Positions 7,190 through 13,841 of a DNA stretch of 14,287 bases are shown one piece after another. Positions within the stretch are counted from its first letter, which is position 1. The number at the start of each line of letters is the position of its first letter. Source of the stretch: Lachnospiraceae bacterium UBA7109 (GTDB lineage: Bacteria; Bacillota; Clostridia; Lachnospirales; Lachnospiraceae); the NCBI GenBank assembly GCA_002492335.1, contig DKYD01000036.1:1-14287 (forward strand), given 5' to 3'. Position numbers and translations under genes: made by a program. Below the pieces are notes generated by a model. It was not told where the DNA came from and did no database searches. It was given only the letters and a program-made list of their open reading frames with translations.

Positions 7190-7230
7190 TTATAATATAC
7201 AGGAAACAGACGATTTAATCCAGTGTTTCC
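7190..7230 (-). promoter_or_regulatory. Putative rnf promoter region with flanking dyad
   Basis: Read leftward, an A/T-rich TATATTATAA stretch (7190-7199) is the best -10-like element before rnfC, but I find no good -35 box at the right spacing. A perfect 7-base inverted repeat, GGAAACA (7202-7208) and TGTTTCC (7224-7230), flanks the place where the -35 should be, with 15 bases between the arms. A poor -35 bracketed by a dyad would suit a regulator-dependent promoter. This is inference from sequence only. Confidence 0.35.
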
Positions 7231-7239
7231 AGTAATAAC

Positions 7240-7257
7240 TTGATGTTTTTTTAACAA
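7240..7257 (-). promoter_or_regulatory. Rex-like redox operator candidate upstream of rnfC
   Basis: The 18-base stretch has a perfect half-site TTAACAA (7251-7257) and a degenerate partner TTGATGT (7240-7246). It matches 11 of the 14 defined positions of the clostridial Rex consensus TTGTTAAnnnnTTAACAA. Rex responds to the NADH/NAD+ ratio, so control of rnf would make sense. The site also overlaps the T-tail of the rpsA terminator, which could explain part of the A/T match, so confidence is low. Confidence 0.3.
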
Positions 7258-7262
7258 ATAAA

Positions 7263-7289
7263 AGATAGAGACTTATACAGTCTCTATCT
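7263..7289 (-). terminator. Rho-independent terminator after rpsA
   Basis: The arms AGATAGAGACT (7263-7273) and AGTCTCTATCT (7279-7289) pair perfectly over 11 bases around a 5-base loop. Read leftward, the hairpin is followed by TTTTATTTG. It lies 36 bases beyond the rpsA stop and separates that operon from rnf. Confidence 0.85.
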
Positions 7290-7324
7290 CAAAAAAATCA
7301 AATTTATCTAATTGTGTACAAATT

Positions 7325-8449
7325 CTATTCTTCTGTAACACTTTCTTCCACACTCTCTTCCACGGCTTCTTCCTGAGATACTTCCTCTGAAGCCGGAGCT
7401 GTTTCTAATACCTTCATACTAAGGCTGATCTTTCTCTCAGCTTCATTTAAATCAACAATCTTAGCAGTAATTTCCTGACCTACAGACAACACATCTGAAG
7501 GCTTATCTACATGTGTTTTGGAAATCTGGGATACGTGAAGTAACGCATCTACTCCCGGTACAAGCTCAACAAAAGCGCCAAAATCTGTCATTCTTGCAAC
7601 CTTTCCGGTAACTACTTTTCCTACCGCATAATCCTCAGCAGCATTTGCCCATGGATTTGTCTCCGGGAACTTAAGACTCAATGCAATCTTCGTGTCCTTG
7701 ATATCCTTGACAAGCACCTTTACCAGATCGCCAACCTTAAAGATTTTCTTCGGGTTATCAACACGTCCCCATGACATCTCGGAAATATGAAGCAGTCCAT
7801 CCACTCCGCCAAGATCGATAAATGCACCGAAATCTGTAACATTCTTTACCGTGCCCTCTATTGTATCGCCGATATTCAGCTTTGCAAAAAGCTCTTTCTG
7901 TCTTTTTTCTCTTTCTGCTACAAGAAGCTGTCTTCTGTCACCGATCACACGGTTTCTTCTTGGATTAAATTCACTGATTACAAATTCGATCTCCTGGTTC
8001 TGATATTTGCTCAAATCCTTTTCGTAAGTATCTGATACAAGACTTGCCGGAATAAATACTCTTGCTTCATCAACAACAACACTTAATCCTCCGCCAAGGA
8101 TCTGAACGACCGGAGCCTTAATCACTTCTTTGTTCTCATAAGCCTCACGCAGCTTTTCATTTCCTTTTTCTGCAACCAGTCTCTTATAGGTTAAGAGAAC
8201 CTGGCCTTCCCCGTCATTGACCTTCAGTACCTTTACAGTCATACTGTCGCCAACAGATACCATCGTCGTAAGATCTGCGCTTGAATCATTGGTATATTCA
8301 TTTTTCGTAATAATACCATCGGCTTTGTAACCTATATTCAAGACAATCTCATCTGGCTTAACGTCGATAACTGTGCCGTCTACTACCTCTCCGTTTCTAA
8401 TTGTCTTTAAAGACTCTTCTAACATTTGTTCAAAAGTTAATTCTGACAT
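7325..8449 (-). CDS. rpsA: S1 RNA-binding domain protein (30S ribosomal protein S1 type)
   Basis: This S1-family protein is expected to bind mRNA on the 30S subunit. The 374-residue product has four S1 repeats at about 20-90, 106-176, 192-260 and 277-346. The last two are the most typical (DFGAFIDLGGVDGLLHISE near 206-224; DFGAFVELVPGVDALLHVS near 289-307). An acidic, Glu-rich tail follows from 351. Four repeats are fewer than the six of E. coli S1 and are usual for Firmicutes. I start at ATG 8449, with GAGGAGG 9 bases upstream; the start lies inside the 3' end of ispH, giving a 20-base overlap in another frame. In some clostridia ispH and this gene are fused; here they are separate. Its role as true S1 rather than an S1-like factor is likely but not proven. 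Confidence 0.92.
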   Translation of the reverse strand: MSELTFEQMLEESLKTIRNGEVVDGTVIDVKPDEIVLNIGYKADGIITKNEYTNDSSADLTTMVSVGDSMTVKVLKVNDGEGQVLLTYKRLVAEKGNEKLREAYENKEVIKAPVVQILGGGLSVVVDEARVFIPASLVSDTYEKDLSKYQNQEIEFVISEFNPRRNRVIGDRRQLLVAEREKRQKELFAKLNIGDTIEGTVKNVTDFGAFIDLGGVDGLLHISEMSWGRVDNPKKIFKVGDLVKVLVKDIKDTKIALSLKFPETNPWANAAEDYAVGKVVTGKVARMTDFGAFVELVPGVDALLHVSQISKTHVDKPSDVLSVGQEITAKIVDLNEAERKISLSMKVLETAPASEEVSQEEAVEESVEESVTEE

Positions 8450-9287
8450 TATTTTGAACCTCCTCAATTATTTTCTTGGGCGTGGATGCCCCTGCTGTAA
8501 TACCTACTTTTTCCACGGACCTTAATTGATTCGTATCCAAATCGTCAAGAGTCTGTATATAGTACGTATCCGCACATGCATTTCTGCAGATTTCAAATAG
8601 CTTCTGGGTATTGGAACTTCGCCTGTCACCTATGACAATCATGGCATCCACCCTTTCAGCAATGTTACGCGCTTCTTCCTGGCGCTCTTTTGTAGCACTG
8701 CAAATCGTATTTAAAACAATTATATCATAACGCTTTTTGGATATAATTTCAACTAAATCTTTGAATTTATTGTAATTAAATGTCGTTTGTGAAACCACAC
8801 ACACTTTTTTTCCTTTATTTTCAAGTTCAAAGTTCTCAGCTTCTTCTGCGGATTGTATAACGGACACATTTTTTCCGGCCCATCCTTTGATTCCTTCCAC
8901 TTCCGGATGGGAACTGTTTCCAATGATAATAATATGAGAACCCTTTGCACTTTCTTCTTCTACAATTTTATGGATTTTCTTTACAAACGGACACGTAGCA
9001 TCGACATATGCAATCCCATTACTATCTAAAATATCACAGATACTCCTGGGCACGCCGTGAGAACGGATAATAACAATTCCTTCTGTCAGCGCCTCCAGCT
9101 CCTGCACTGTATTCAGTACGGTAACGCCACTTTTCTGCATGTCTTTGATTACTTCTTCATTATGTATAATCGGACCAAATGTATAGATTTTTTCTGTTTT
9201 ATGCTTCTCTGTCTGCTCATATACCGTTTCAACTGCACGTTTTACTCCGAAACAAAAACCTGCTGTCTTTGCCAGTTCAACCTTCAT
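8430..9287 (-). CDS. ispH: 4-hydroxy-3-methylbut-2-enyl diphosphate reductase (IspH)
   Basis: IspH carries out the last step of the MEP isoprenoid pathway, reducing HMBPP to IPP and DMAPP with a 4Fe-4S cluster. The 285-residue protein has the three cluster cysteines Cys12 (GFCFGV), Cys99 (DATCP) and Cys196 (TICSAT). It also has the substrate-binding histidines His42 (IIHNEEV), His77 (RSHGVP) and His127 (SSHPEVEG), catalytic Glu129, and the SSNTQKL (224-230) and GASTP (266-270) motifs. Length is normal. The ATG at 9287 is preceded by an AAAGGG-type site and lies 22 bases after the cmk stop. Its 3' end overlaps rpsA by 20 bases, so translation of S1 may depend on ribosomes finishing ispH. Identification is secure. 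Confidence 0.97.
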   Translation of the reverse strand: MKVELAKTAGFCFGVKRAVETVYEQTEKHKTEKIYTFGPIIHNEEVIKDMQKSGVTVLNTVQELEALTEGIVIIRSHGVPRSICDILDSNGIAYVDATCPFVKKIHKIVEEESAKGSHIIIIGNSSHPEVEGIKGWAGKNVSVIQSAEEAENFELENKGKKVCVVSQTTFNYNKFKDLVEIISKKRYDIIVLNTICSATKERQEEARNIAERVDAMIVIGDRRSSNTQKLFEICRNACADTYYIQTLDDLDTNQLRSVEKVGITAGASTPKKIIEEVQNNVRINF

Positions 9288-9309
9288 CTTTTCCCTTTCC
9301 GCACTATGC

Positions 9310-9981
9310 TTATCTTTCCCGTCTGTCTCTGCACAAAGCAGTAATCTTTTCTGTCACTTCTTCAATCGTCATATCGGAGCTGTCCACAAGAACTGCATCC
9401 TCCGCCTGCTTAAGCGGTGCAGTCTCTCTTGTCATATCTCTCCGGTCACGTTCTTCAATGTCCTTTTCAATCGCCGCGAAGTCACATTCTATTCCCTTTG
9501 CCGCCAATTCATCATAACGCCTTTTTGCACGTGTTTTCACACTGGCAGTCAGATATATTTTCACTTCTGCATCCGGGAGAATACAGGTACCAATATCGCG
9601 TCCGTCCATAACAACATCAAACTGCTTTGCAAGGTCTTTCTGAAGCATCAGAAGTTTTTCTCTGACCCGGGGAATGGCTGAGCTTGCAGATGCCATATTT
9701 CCAACCGCTTCATCCCGGAGCCTTTCCGTAACATTTTCTCCGTTCAGATAGACCTGCTGAACACCAGCTTCGTATCGAATCTTCACATCAGCACCTTTTA
9801 CAGCAAGGATAATTGCTTCCTCATCCTCCGGAGAAATTCCTTTGTTCAAAAAATGAATCGCCAGTGCGCGGTACATTGCCCCGGTATCAACATAAATATA
9901 TCCCATTTTCTTTGCCACAAGCTTTGCAATTGTACTTTTTCCGGCTCCTGCCGGTCCGTCTATCGCCACATTTATTCCCAT
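9310..9981 (-). CDS. cmk: Cytidylate kinase (CMP/dCMP kinase)
   Basis: Cmk phosphorylates CMP and dCMP to the diphosphates. The 223-residue protein has the P-loop GPAGAGKST (9-17), DTGAMYRA (32-39), the CMP-binding DGRDIGT (127-133) and the Arg-rich lid near 175-185 (EERDRRD). Length and motif order are typical. I start at ATG 9981, which has GGGGGAGAAG upstream; a longer in-frame extension into the preceding gene lacks family similarity. It lies 29 bases after the BaiN-family gene and 22 bases before ispH. The cmk-ispH-rpsA order recurs in Firmicutes. Identification is secure. Confidence 0.97.
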   Translation of the reverse strand: MGINVAIDGPAGAGKSTIAKLVAKKMGYIYVDTGAMYRALAIHFLNKGISPEDEEAIILAVKGADVKIRYEAGVQQVYLNGENVTERLRDEAVGNMASASSAIPRVREKLLMLQKDLAKQFDVVMDGRDIGTCILPDAEVKIYLTASVKTRAKRRYDELAAKGIECDFAAIEKDIEERDRRDMTRETAPLKQAEDAVLVDSSDMTIEEVTEKITALCRDRRER

Positions 9982-10010
9982 AATTCTTCTCCCCCATTGT
10001 CCATGTTTCT

Positions 10011-11243
10011 TTATTCTACTGCATTTCCTGCAGCATATGCCGTAGACCATGCAATCTGTAGATTAAACCCACCAGTCAATGCATCCACATCCAGAACCTC
10101 TCCTGCAAAATATACACCCTTTGCAAGCCGGGACTCCATTGTTCCCGGATCGATTTCTTTTGTTGCAATCCCGCCTTTTGTAATGATCGCTTCATTGTAA
10201 TCCCTGAGTTTGATCAGTTCCATTTTAAAATGCTTGATTAAATGAACCAGTTTTTTTCGTTCTTCTTTAGAAATAATATTTACCTTTTTCTCCGGATCAA
10301 TACCACTTAATTCTATCATAACCGGGATTAATTTTGACGGGAATAATTTTCCAAGTGCATTTTTAAACTGCTTATTCTGGTTTTCCTCAAAATCCCGCAA
10401 AATACGTCTGTTAAGCATCTCTTCTGTTAACGCGGGTTTCAAATCTATTTCCAGTGTCAGAGGCGGGTTTTCTGTAAGTACCCGTCCCACATAACTGCTG
10501 GCGCTTAGAAGAAGCGGACCGCTTACGCCATAATGTGTAAAAAGCATTTCTCCAAAATCCTGATACAGCCTCTTTTTCCCCTGATAAACCGTCGCCTGTA
10601 CATTGCGCAGAGACAACCCCTGAAGTTCTTGTATCCATGGTTCTTTTACCTCCATCGGTACAAGGGACGGGATACAGGATCTGACCGTATGGCCCAGGCG
10701 CAGCGCAAAACGATATCCGTCTCCCGTAGATCCTGTTGACTGATAAGATAATCCTCCGGTCGCCACGATACAGGCATTCCCCTTTTCTTCTCTTCCGTCC
10801 GCAAGTTTTATGTGATGAAAGCACCCCTCTTTCATTTCAACAGTCTTTACTTCTGAACAAAGCCGAATCTTAACCCCAAGGCGCTTCATTTCCCTTTCCA
10901 GTCCTTTAATCACATCCGACGAGTGATCGGATACCGGAAATACCCGGCCGCCTCTTTCTGTTTTTACAGGTACACCAATATTTTCGAAAAAACGGATAAC
11001 ATCGTGATTGGTATAACCATAAAAGCTGCTGTACAGGAAGCTGGAATTACTCATTACGGATTGAAAGAGCGTGTCCATATCTCCGTCATTCGTAAGATTG
11101 CAGCGTCCTTTCCCGGTAATAAAAAGCTTTTTTCCAAGTCTGTCATTCTTCTCATACAATGTAACACTGTGTCCGTTTTCAGCCGCCGCGACAGCGGAAA
11201 ACATACCAGCTGCGCCTCCTCCTATAACGATTACTTTACTCAT
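10011..11243 (-). CDS. NAD(P)/FAD-dependent oxidoreductase, BaiN/HI0933 family
   Basis: This 410-residue flavoprotein belongs to the HI0933 (BaiN, also called aminoacetone oxidase) family. The N-terminal dinucleotide-binding GGGAAG motif (8-13) binds FAD. GKGRCNLTN (44-52), ATGGLSYQSTGSTGDGY (161-177), FTHYGVSGP (235-243) and the C-terminal GEVLDVDALTGGFNLQIAWS stretch (381-400) are family hallmarks. The true substrate is not known; bile-acid dehydroxylation roles are assigned only to particular members, and nothing here supports one. I start at ATG 11243 with GAGGAGG upstream. The start overlaps the RpiR gene's end by 8 bases (ATGAGTAA), so the two are translationally coupled. The gene is commonly found just upstream of cmk in clostridia. 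Confidence 0.93.
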   Translation of the reverse strand: MSKVIVIGGGAAGMFSAVAAAENGHSVTLYEKNDRLGKKLFITGKGRCNLTNDGDMDTLFQSVMSNSSFLYSSFYGYTNHDVIRFFENIGVPVKTERGGRVFPVSDHSSDVIKGLEREMKRLGVKIRLCSEVKTVEMKEGCFHHIKLADGREEKGNACIVATGGLSYQSTGSTGDGYRFALRLGHTVRSCIPSLVPMEVKEPWIQELQGLSLRNVQATVYQGKKRLYQDFGEMLFTHYGVSGPLLLSASSYVGRVLTENPPLTLEIDLKPALTEEMLNRRILRDFEENQNKQFKNALGKLFPSKLIPVMIELSGIDPEKKVNIISKEERKKLVHLIKHFKMELIKLRDYNEAIITKGGIATKEIDPGTMESRLAKGVYFAGEVLDVDALTGGFNLQIAWSTAYAAGNAVE

Positions 11244-12168
11244 TTTCCTCCTCATCATCTTTCTTAGAATCTGAAAATTCCACTCTGTCTCCAATCATAT
11301 TTAACTCATCCTTGCTGTACACCTGATATTCGTCCCAGATGTCTTCCAGCATTTCGAGCGTCTGGATTACTTCTTTTTGTTTCTTCATGCACAATGCTAC
11401 TACAAGCGCGTTCACTACGCTTAAGGGAGCTACCAGCGAATCTACAATCGACGCCATATCACTTCTTGCAATCAGGTTGCAGGAAGAATACAGGGTCATC
11501 GGCGAATGCACGCTGTCTGTAAGCGTAATTACCTTGGCTTTCCGGTTGCTTGCAAACTCAAGAGCCTTGAGTGTACGCATAGAATACCGCGGAAAACTAA
11601 TCCCGATCACAACATCGTCCTCTCCAACACGAAGAAGCTGTTCGAATATTTCACTGGAACTGTTCGTATGCACGGCAATGACATTGTCACAGATCAGATT
11701 CAAATAAAACCCAAGAAAGCTTGCAAGCGGTGCACAACTTCTGATTCCGATAATATAGATTTTTCTTGCCTTTAATATTGTGTCTACCGCCATTTCAAAT
11801 GCCTCATGATCAATCGCTTCCATCGTAAGCTTAATCTTTTCAATATCTGACTGAAGCACGGTAGATAAGATTTCTCCCTGGCTGATTCTTCCATAAGTTA
11901 CTTCCATCCGCTGAATGGAATTCAGTTCCATCCGCACAAGCTCACCCAGTGCACGCTGAAACTCCGGATAACCGTTATATCCAAGAGCGGTAGCAAATCT
12001 GACCACTGTCGATTCACTCACTCCGACTTCTTCCCCCATTTTTGCAGCAGTAAGAAATGCGGCTTTATCATAATCTTCCCGTATATAATCTGCCAGTTTT
12101 CTCTGTCCTTTGCTAAATTTGCTGTAACCATTTTCCAGTTTCTGCAAAAGTTCATTCTTATTGCCCAT
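11236..12168 (-). CDS. RpiR/MurR-family transcriptional regulator (HTH plus SIS domain)
   Basis: This is a 310-residue regulator with an N-terminal RpiR-type helix-turn-helix (about 1-77; recognition segment SESTVVRFATALGY at 51-64) and a C-terminal SIS sugar-phosphate-binding domain (about 125-265; KIYIIGIRSCAPLA at 136-149 and DDVVIGISFPRYSMRT at 184-199). Family members usually sense phosphosugars and control sugar catabolism genes, but no such gene is adjacent here. The C-terminus is strongly acidic (KKDDEEENE), partly because it doubles as the ribosome site of the next gene. I prefer ATG 12168, 10 bases after AAAGGA, over the TTG at 12174. A good promoter lies upstream, so this is the first gene of a five-gene operon ending with rpsA. 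The ligand is unknown. Confidence 0.93.
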   Translation of the reverse strand: MGNKNELLQKLENGYSKFSKGQRKLADYIREDYDKAAFLTAAKMGEEVGVSESTVVRFATALGYNGYPEFQRALGELVRMELNSIQRMEVTYGRISQGEILSTVLQSDIEKIKLTMEAIDHEAFEMAVDTILKARKIYIIGIRSCAPLASFLGFYLNLICDNVIAVHTNSSSEIFEQLLRVGEDDVVIGISFPRYSMRTLKALEFASNRKAKVITLTDSVHSPMTLYSSCNLIARSDMASIVDSLVAPLSVVNALVVALCMKKQKEVIQTLEMLEDIWDEYQVYSKDELNMIGDRVEFSDSKKDDEEENE

Positions 12169-12208
12169 AAACAACTCGTCCTTTAAACTTCTTCTTTTTT
12201 ACCTCTGT

Positions 12209-12237
12209 ATTTTAACATACCGAAAATCACTTGTAAA
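12209..12237 (-). promoter_or_regulatory. Sigma-A promoter of the RpiR-baiN-cmk-ispH-rpsA operon
   Basis: Read leftward, TTTACA (12232-12237) is followed by a 17-base spacer and TAAAAT (12209-12214), with a TG one base before the -10 box (extended -10). The predicted start point is about 30-35 bases upstream of ATG 12168. It is among the best promoter matches in the window and the only clear one for the five-gene operon. Confidence 0.7.
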
Positions 12238-12296
12238 TCTGTTTAAAACTGAATTCGGCTTGTCACTTTTAACGATTCCCCATAAATTTAAAACGC

Positions 12297-12345
12297 AAAA
12301 ACCACCGGCCGGATATCTTTTATTGATATCTGCCCGGTGGTTTTT
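12297..12345 (-). terminator. Strong rho-independent terminator after oadA
   Basis: AAAAACCACCGG (12297-12308) pairs perfectly with CCGGTGGTTTTT (12334-12345). Inside, GATATC (12312-12317) pairs with GATATC (12325-12330) around a 7-base loop, with a short imperfect junction between the two helices. The A-tract on one side and T-tract on the other make it usable in both directions. The only gene reading into it is the leftward oadA, whose stop is 11 bases away. Confidence 0.9.
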
Positions 12346-12355
12346 GATTATATCA

Positions 12356-13771
12356 TTATACCGGATAGCTTCCGTTCTCTGTATCCGCTACTGTCTGGTC
12401 TACCTTTGTCTGCTGTGCCTCACGATACTTGAAGAAATCTGTTGCCACCTGCGGGAATAATGCATAGGATAATACATCCTCATCCTGCTGGATCCACTGC
12501 TCACACTCTTTACGAAGAGTATCTAATTCGTCCGGAATCAAATCTGCCGGACGGCATGTGATAACTTCCGGATTATCTCCCAATACTTTCTTCTTTACTT
12601 CTTCGTTAAATGGTTTTACGGTCTCTCCATATTTTCCGCTGAGGACATCCTTTGTCTCTTTTGTCGCCATCTTATAGCGTTCACCCATAAGCACATTAAA
12701 TACTGCCTGGGTTCCTACAATCTGTGAAGACGGTGTAACAAGCGGCGGCTCGCCAAGGTCTTTTCTTACTCTCGGTACTTCTTCCAGTACCTCATAGAAC
12801 TTATCTTCCGCACCCTGCTCCGCAAGCTGTGAAGTAAGGTTAGATAACATACCACCCGGCACCTGATAAAGTAAGGTCTTGATGTTAACACCCATATTCT
12901 TCGGATTAAGAAGTCCGCTCTCAAGTGCTTCGTCACGAATCGGACGGAAGTAATCTGCAATTTCTGCCAGAAGATTCTGATCCAGTCCTGTATCATATGG
13001 AGTTCCCTTGAAGGTTTCTACCATAACCTCTGTTGCCGGCTGGGATGTTCCCAGTGCAAACGGTGACATCGCTGTATCAATGACATCTACACCCGCTTCT
13101 ACTGCCTTTAAGTAAGTCATGGAAGCGACGCCGGATGTATAATGTGTATGAAGCTGAATCGGGAGATCCACTGCATCCTTCAACGCTCCTACAAGCTCTG
13201 TTGCCTTGTAAGGAACAAGAAGACCTGCCATATCTTTAATACAGATAGAGTTTGCACCCATATCTTCAATTCTCTTTGCGATGTCTACCCAGTAATCCAG
13301 TGTGTATGCATCTCCAAGAGTATAAGAAAGTGCTACCTGAGCCTCTCCTTTTTCTTTATTTGCAGCTGTTACCGCTGTCTGTAAGTTTCTAAGATCATTC
13401 AGACAGTCAAAAATACGAATAATATCCATTCCGTTTGCTACAGATTTCTGCACGAAATATTCTACCACGTCATCTGCATATGGACGATATCCAAGGATAT
13501 TTTGTCCACGGAATAACATCTGAAGTTTTGTATTCTTAAAACCATCACGGAACTTACGAAGTCTCTCCCACGGATCTTCCTTCAGGAAACGAAGAGATGC
13601 ATCAAAAGTAGCTCCGCCCCAGCACTCTACTGAATGATAGCCAACTTTATCCATTTTTTCAATAATCGGAAGCATCTGCTCAGTTGTCATACGTGTGGCA
13701 ATCAGTGACTGGTGTGCGTCACGCAGAATGGTTTCGGTTATTTTTATTGGTTTTTTTTCGATTTCTGCCAT
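12356..13771 (-). CDS. oadA: Oxaloacetate decarboxylase alpha-type carboxyltransferase, no biotin domain
   Basis: The product is a pyruvate/oxaloacetate carboxyltransferase of the HMGL-like TIM-barrel family, the catalytic alpha subunit of a Na+-pumping oxaloacetate decarboxylase. It moves the carboxyl group from oxaloacetate to biotin. The 471-residue protein shows RDAHQS (17-22, metal ligand Asp18), the carboxylated-lysine motif IKDMAG (Lys179), and QLHTHYTSG with metal ligands His208 and His210. The conserved C-terminal carboxylase region runs to about 450. It ends without the Ala/Pro-rich linker and MKM biotin domain of about 590-residue OadA, so biotin must be on a separate protein, probably encoded upstream beyond the window. 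ATG 13771 has GGAGG upstream, 70 bases after the oadB stop. Tandem stops TAA-TGA end the gene. A stand-alone pyruvate carboxylase B subunit is less likely given oadB next door. Confidence 0.93.
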   Translation of the reverse strand: MAEIEKKPIKITETILRDAHQSLIATRMTTEQMLPIIEKMDKVGYHSVECWGGATFDASLRFLKEDPWERLRKFRDGFKNTKLQMLFRGQNILGYRPYADDVVEYFVQKSVANGMDIIRIFDCLNDLRNLQTAVTAANKEKGEAQVALSYTLGDAYTLDYWVDIAKRIEDMGANSICIKDMAGLLVPYKATELVGALKDAVDLPIQLHTHYTSGVASMTYLKAVEAGVDVIDTAMSPFALGTSQPATEVMVETFKGTPYDTGLDQNLLAEIADYFRPIRDEALESGLLNPKNMGVNIKTLLYQVPGGMLSNLTSQLAEQGAEDKFYEVLEEVPRVRKDLGEPPLVTPSSQIVGTQAVFNVLMGERYKMATKETKDVLSGKYGETVKPFNEEVKKKVLGDNPEVITCRPADLIPDELDTLRKECEQWIQQDEDVLSYALFPQVATDFFKYREAQQTKVDQTVADTENGSYPV

Positions 13772-13841
13772 TATTTCTTCCTCCATATATTATACTACTC
13801 TCTTTTATATACAATTCAAGATTGTAAATCGCTTCTTGTTA

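Noticed and set aside
10411..10824. A 137-codon open frame on the minus strand inside the BaiN-family gene
   Set aside because: It lies entirely within a well-conserved flavoprotein gene in another frame, has no recognisable domain and has unusual composition; it is a shadow frame.
10011..11243. Assignment as a bile-acid 7-dehydroxylation enzyme (BaiN)
   Set aside because: Family membership is shared by many bacteria with no bile-acid pathway, and no bai genes are nearby; only the family-level call is supported.
12241..12296. Possible riboswitch or leader RNA upstream of the RpiR operon
   Set aside because: The predicted transcript start lies downstream of this stretch and the leader is only about 30-35 bases, too short for a riboswitch; no structured element was found apart from the oadA terminator.
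13789..13818. A perfect TATAAT between oadB and oadA that could be an oadA promoter
   Set aside because: The only -35-like hexamer (TTGAAT) is 19 bases away, and transcription would start inside the GGAGG ribosome site, so a functional promoter there is unlikely. The genes are more simply co-transcribed.
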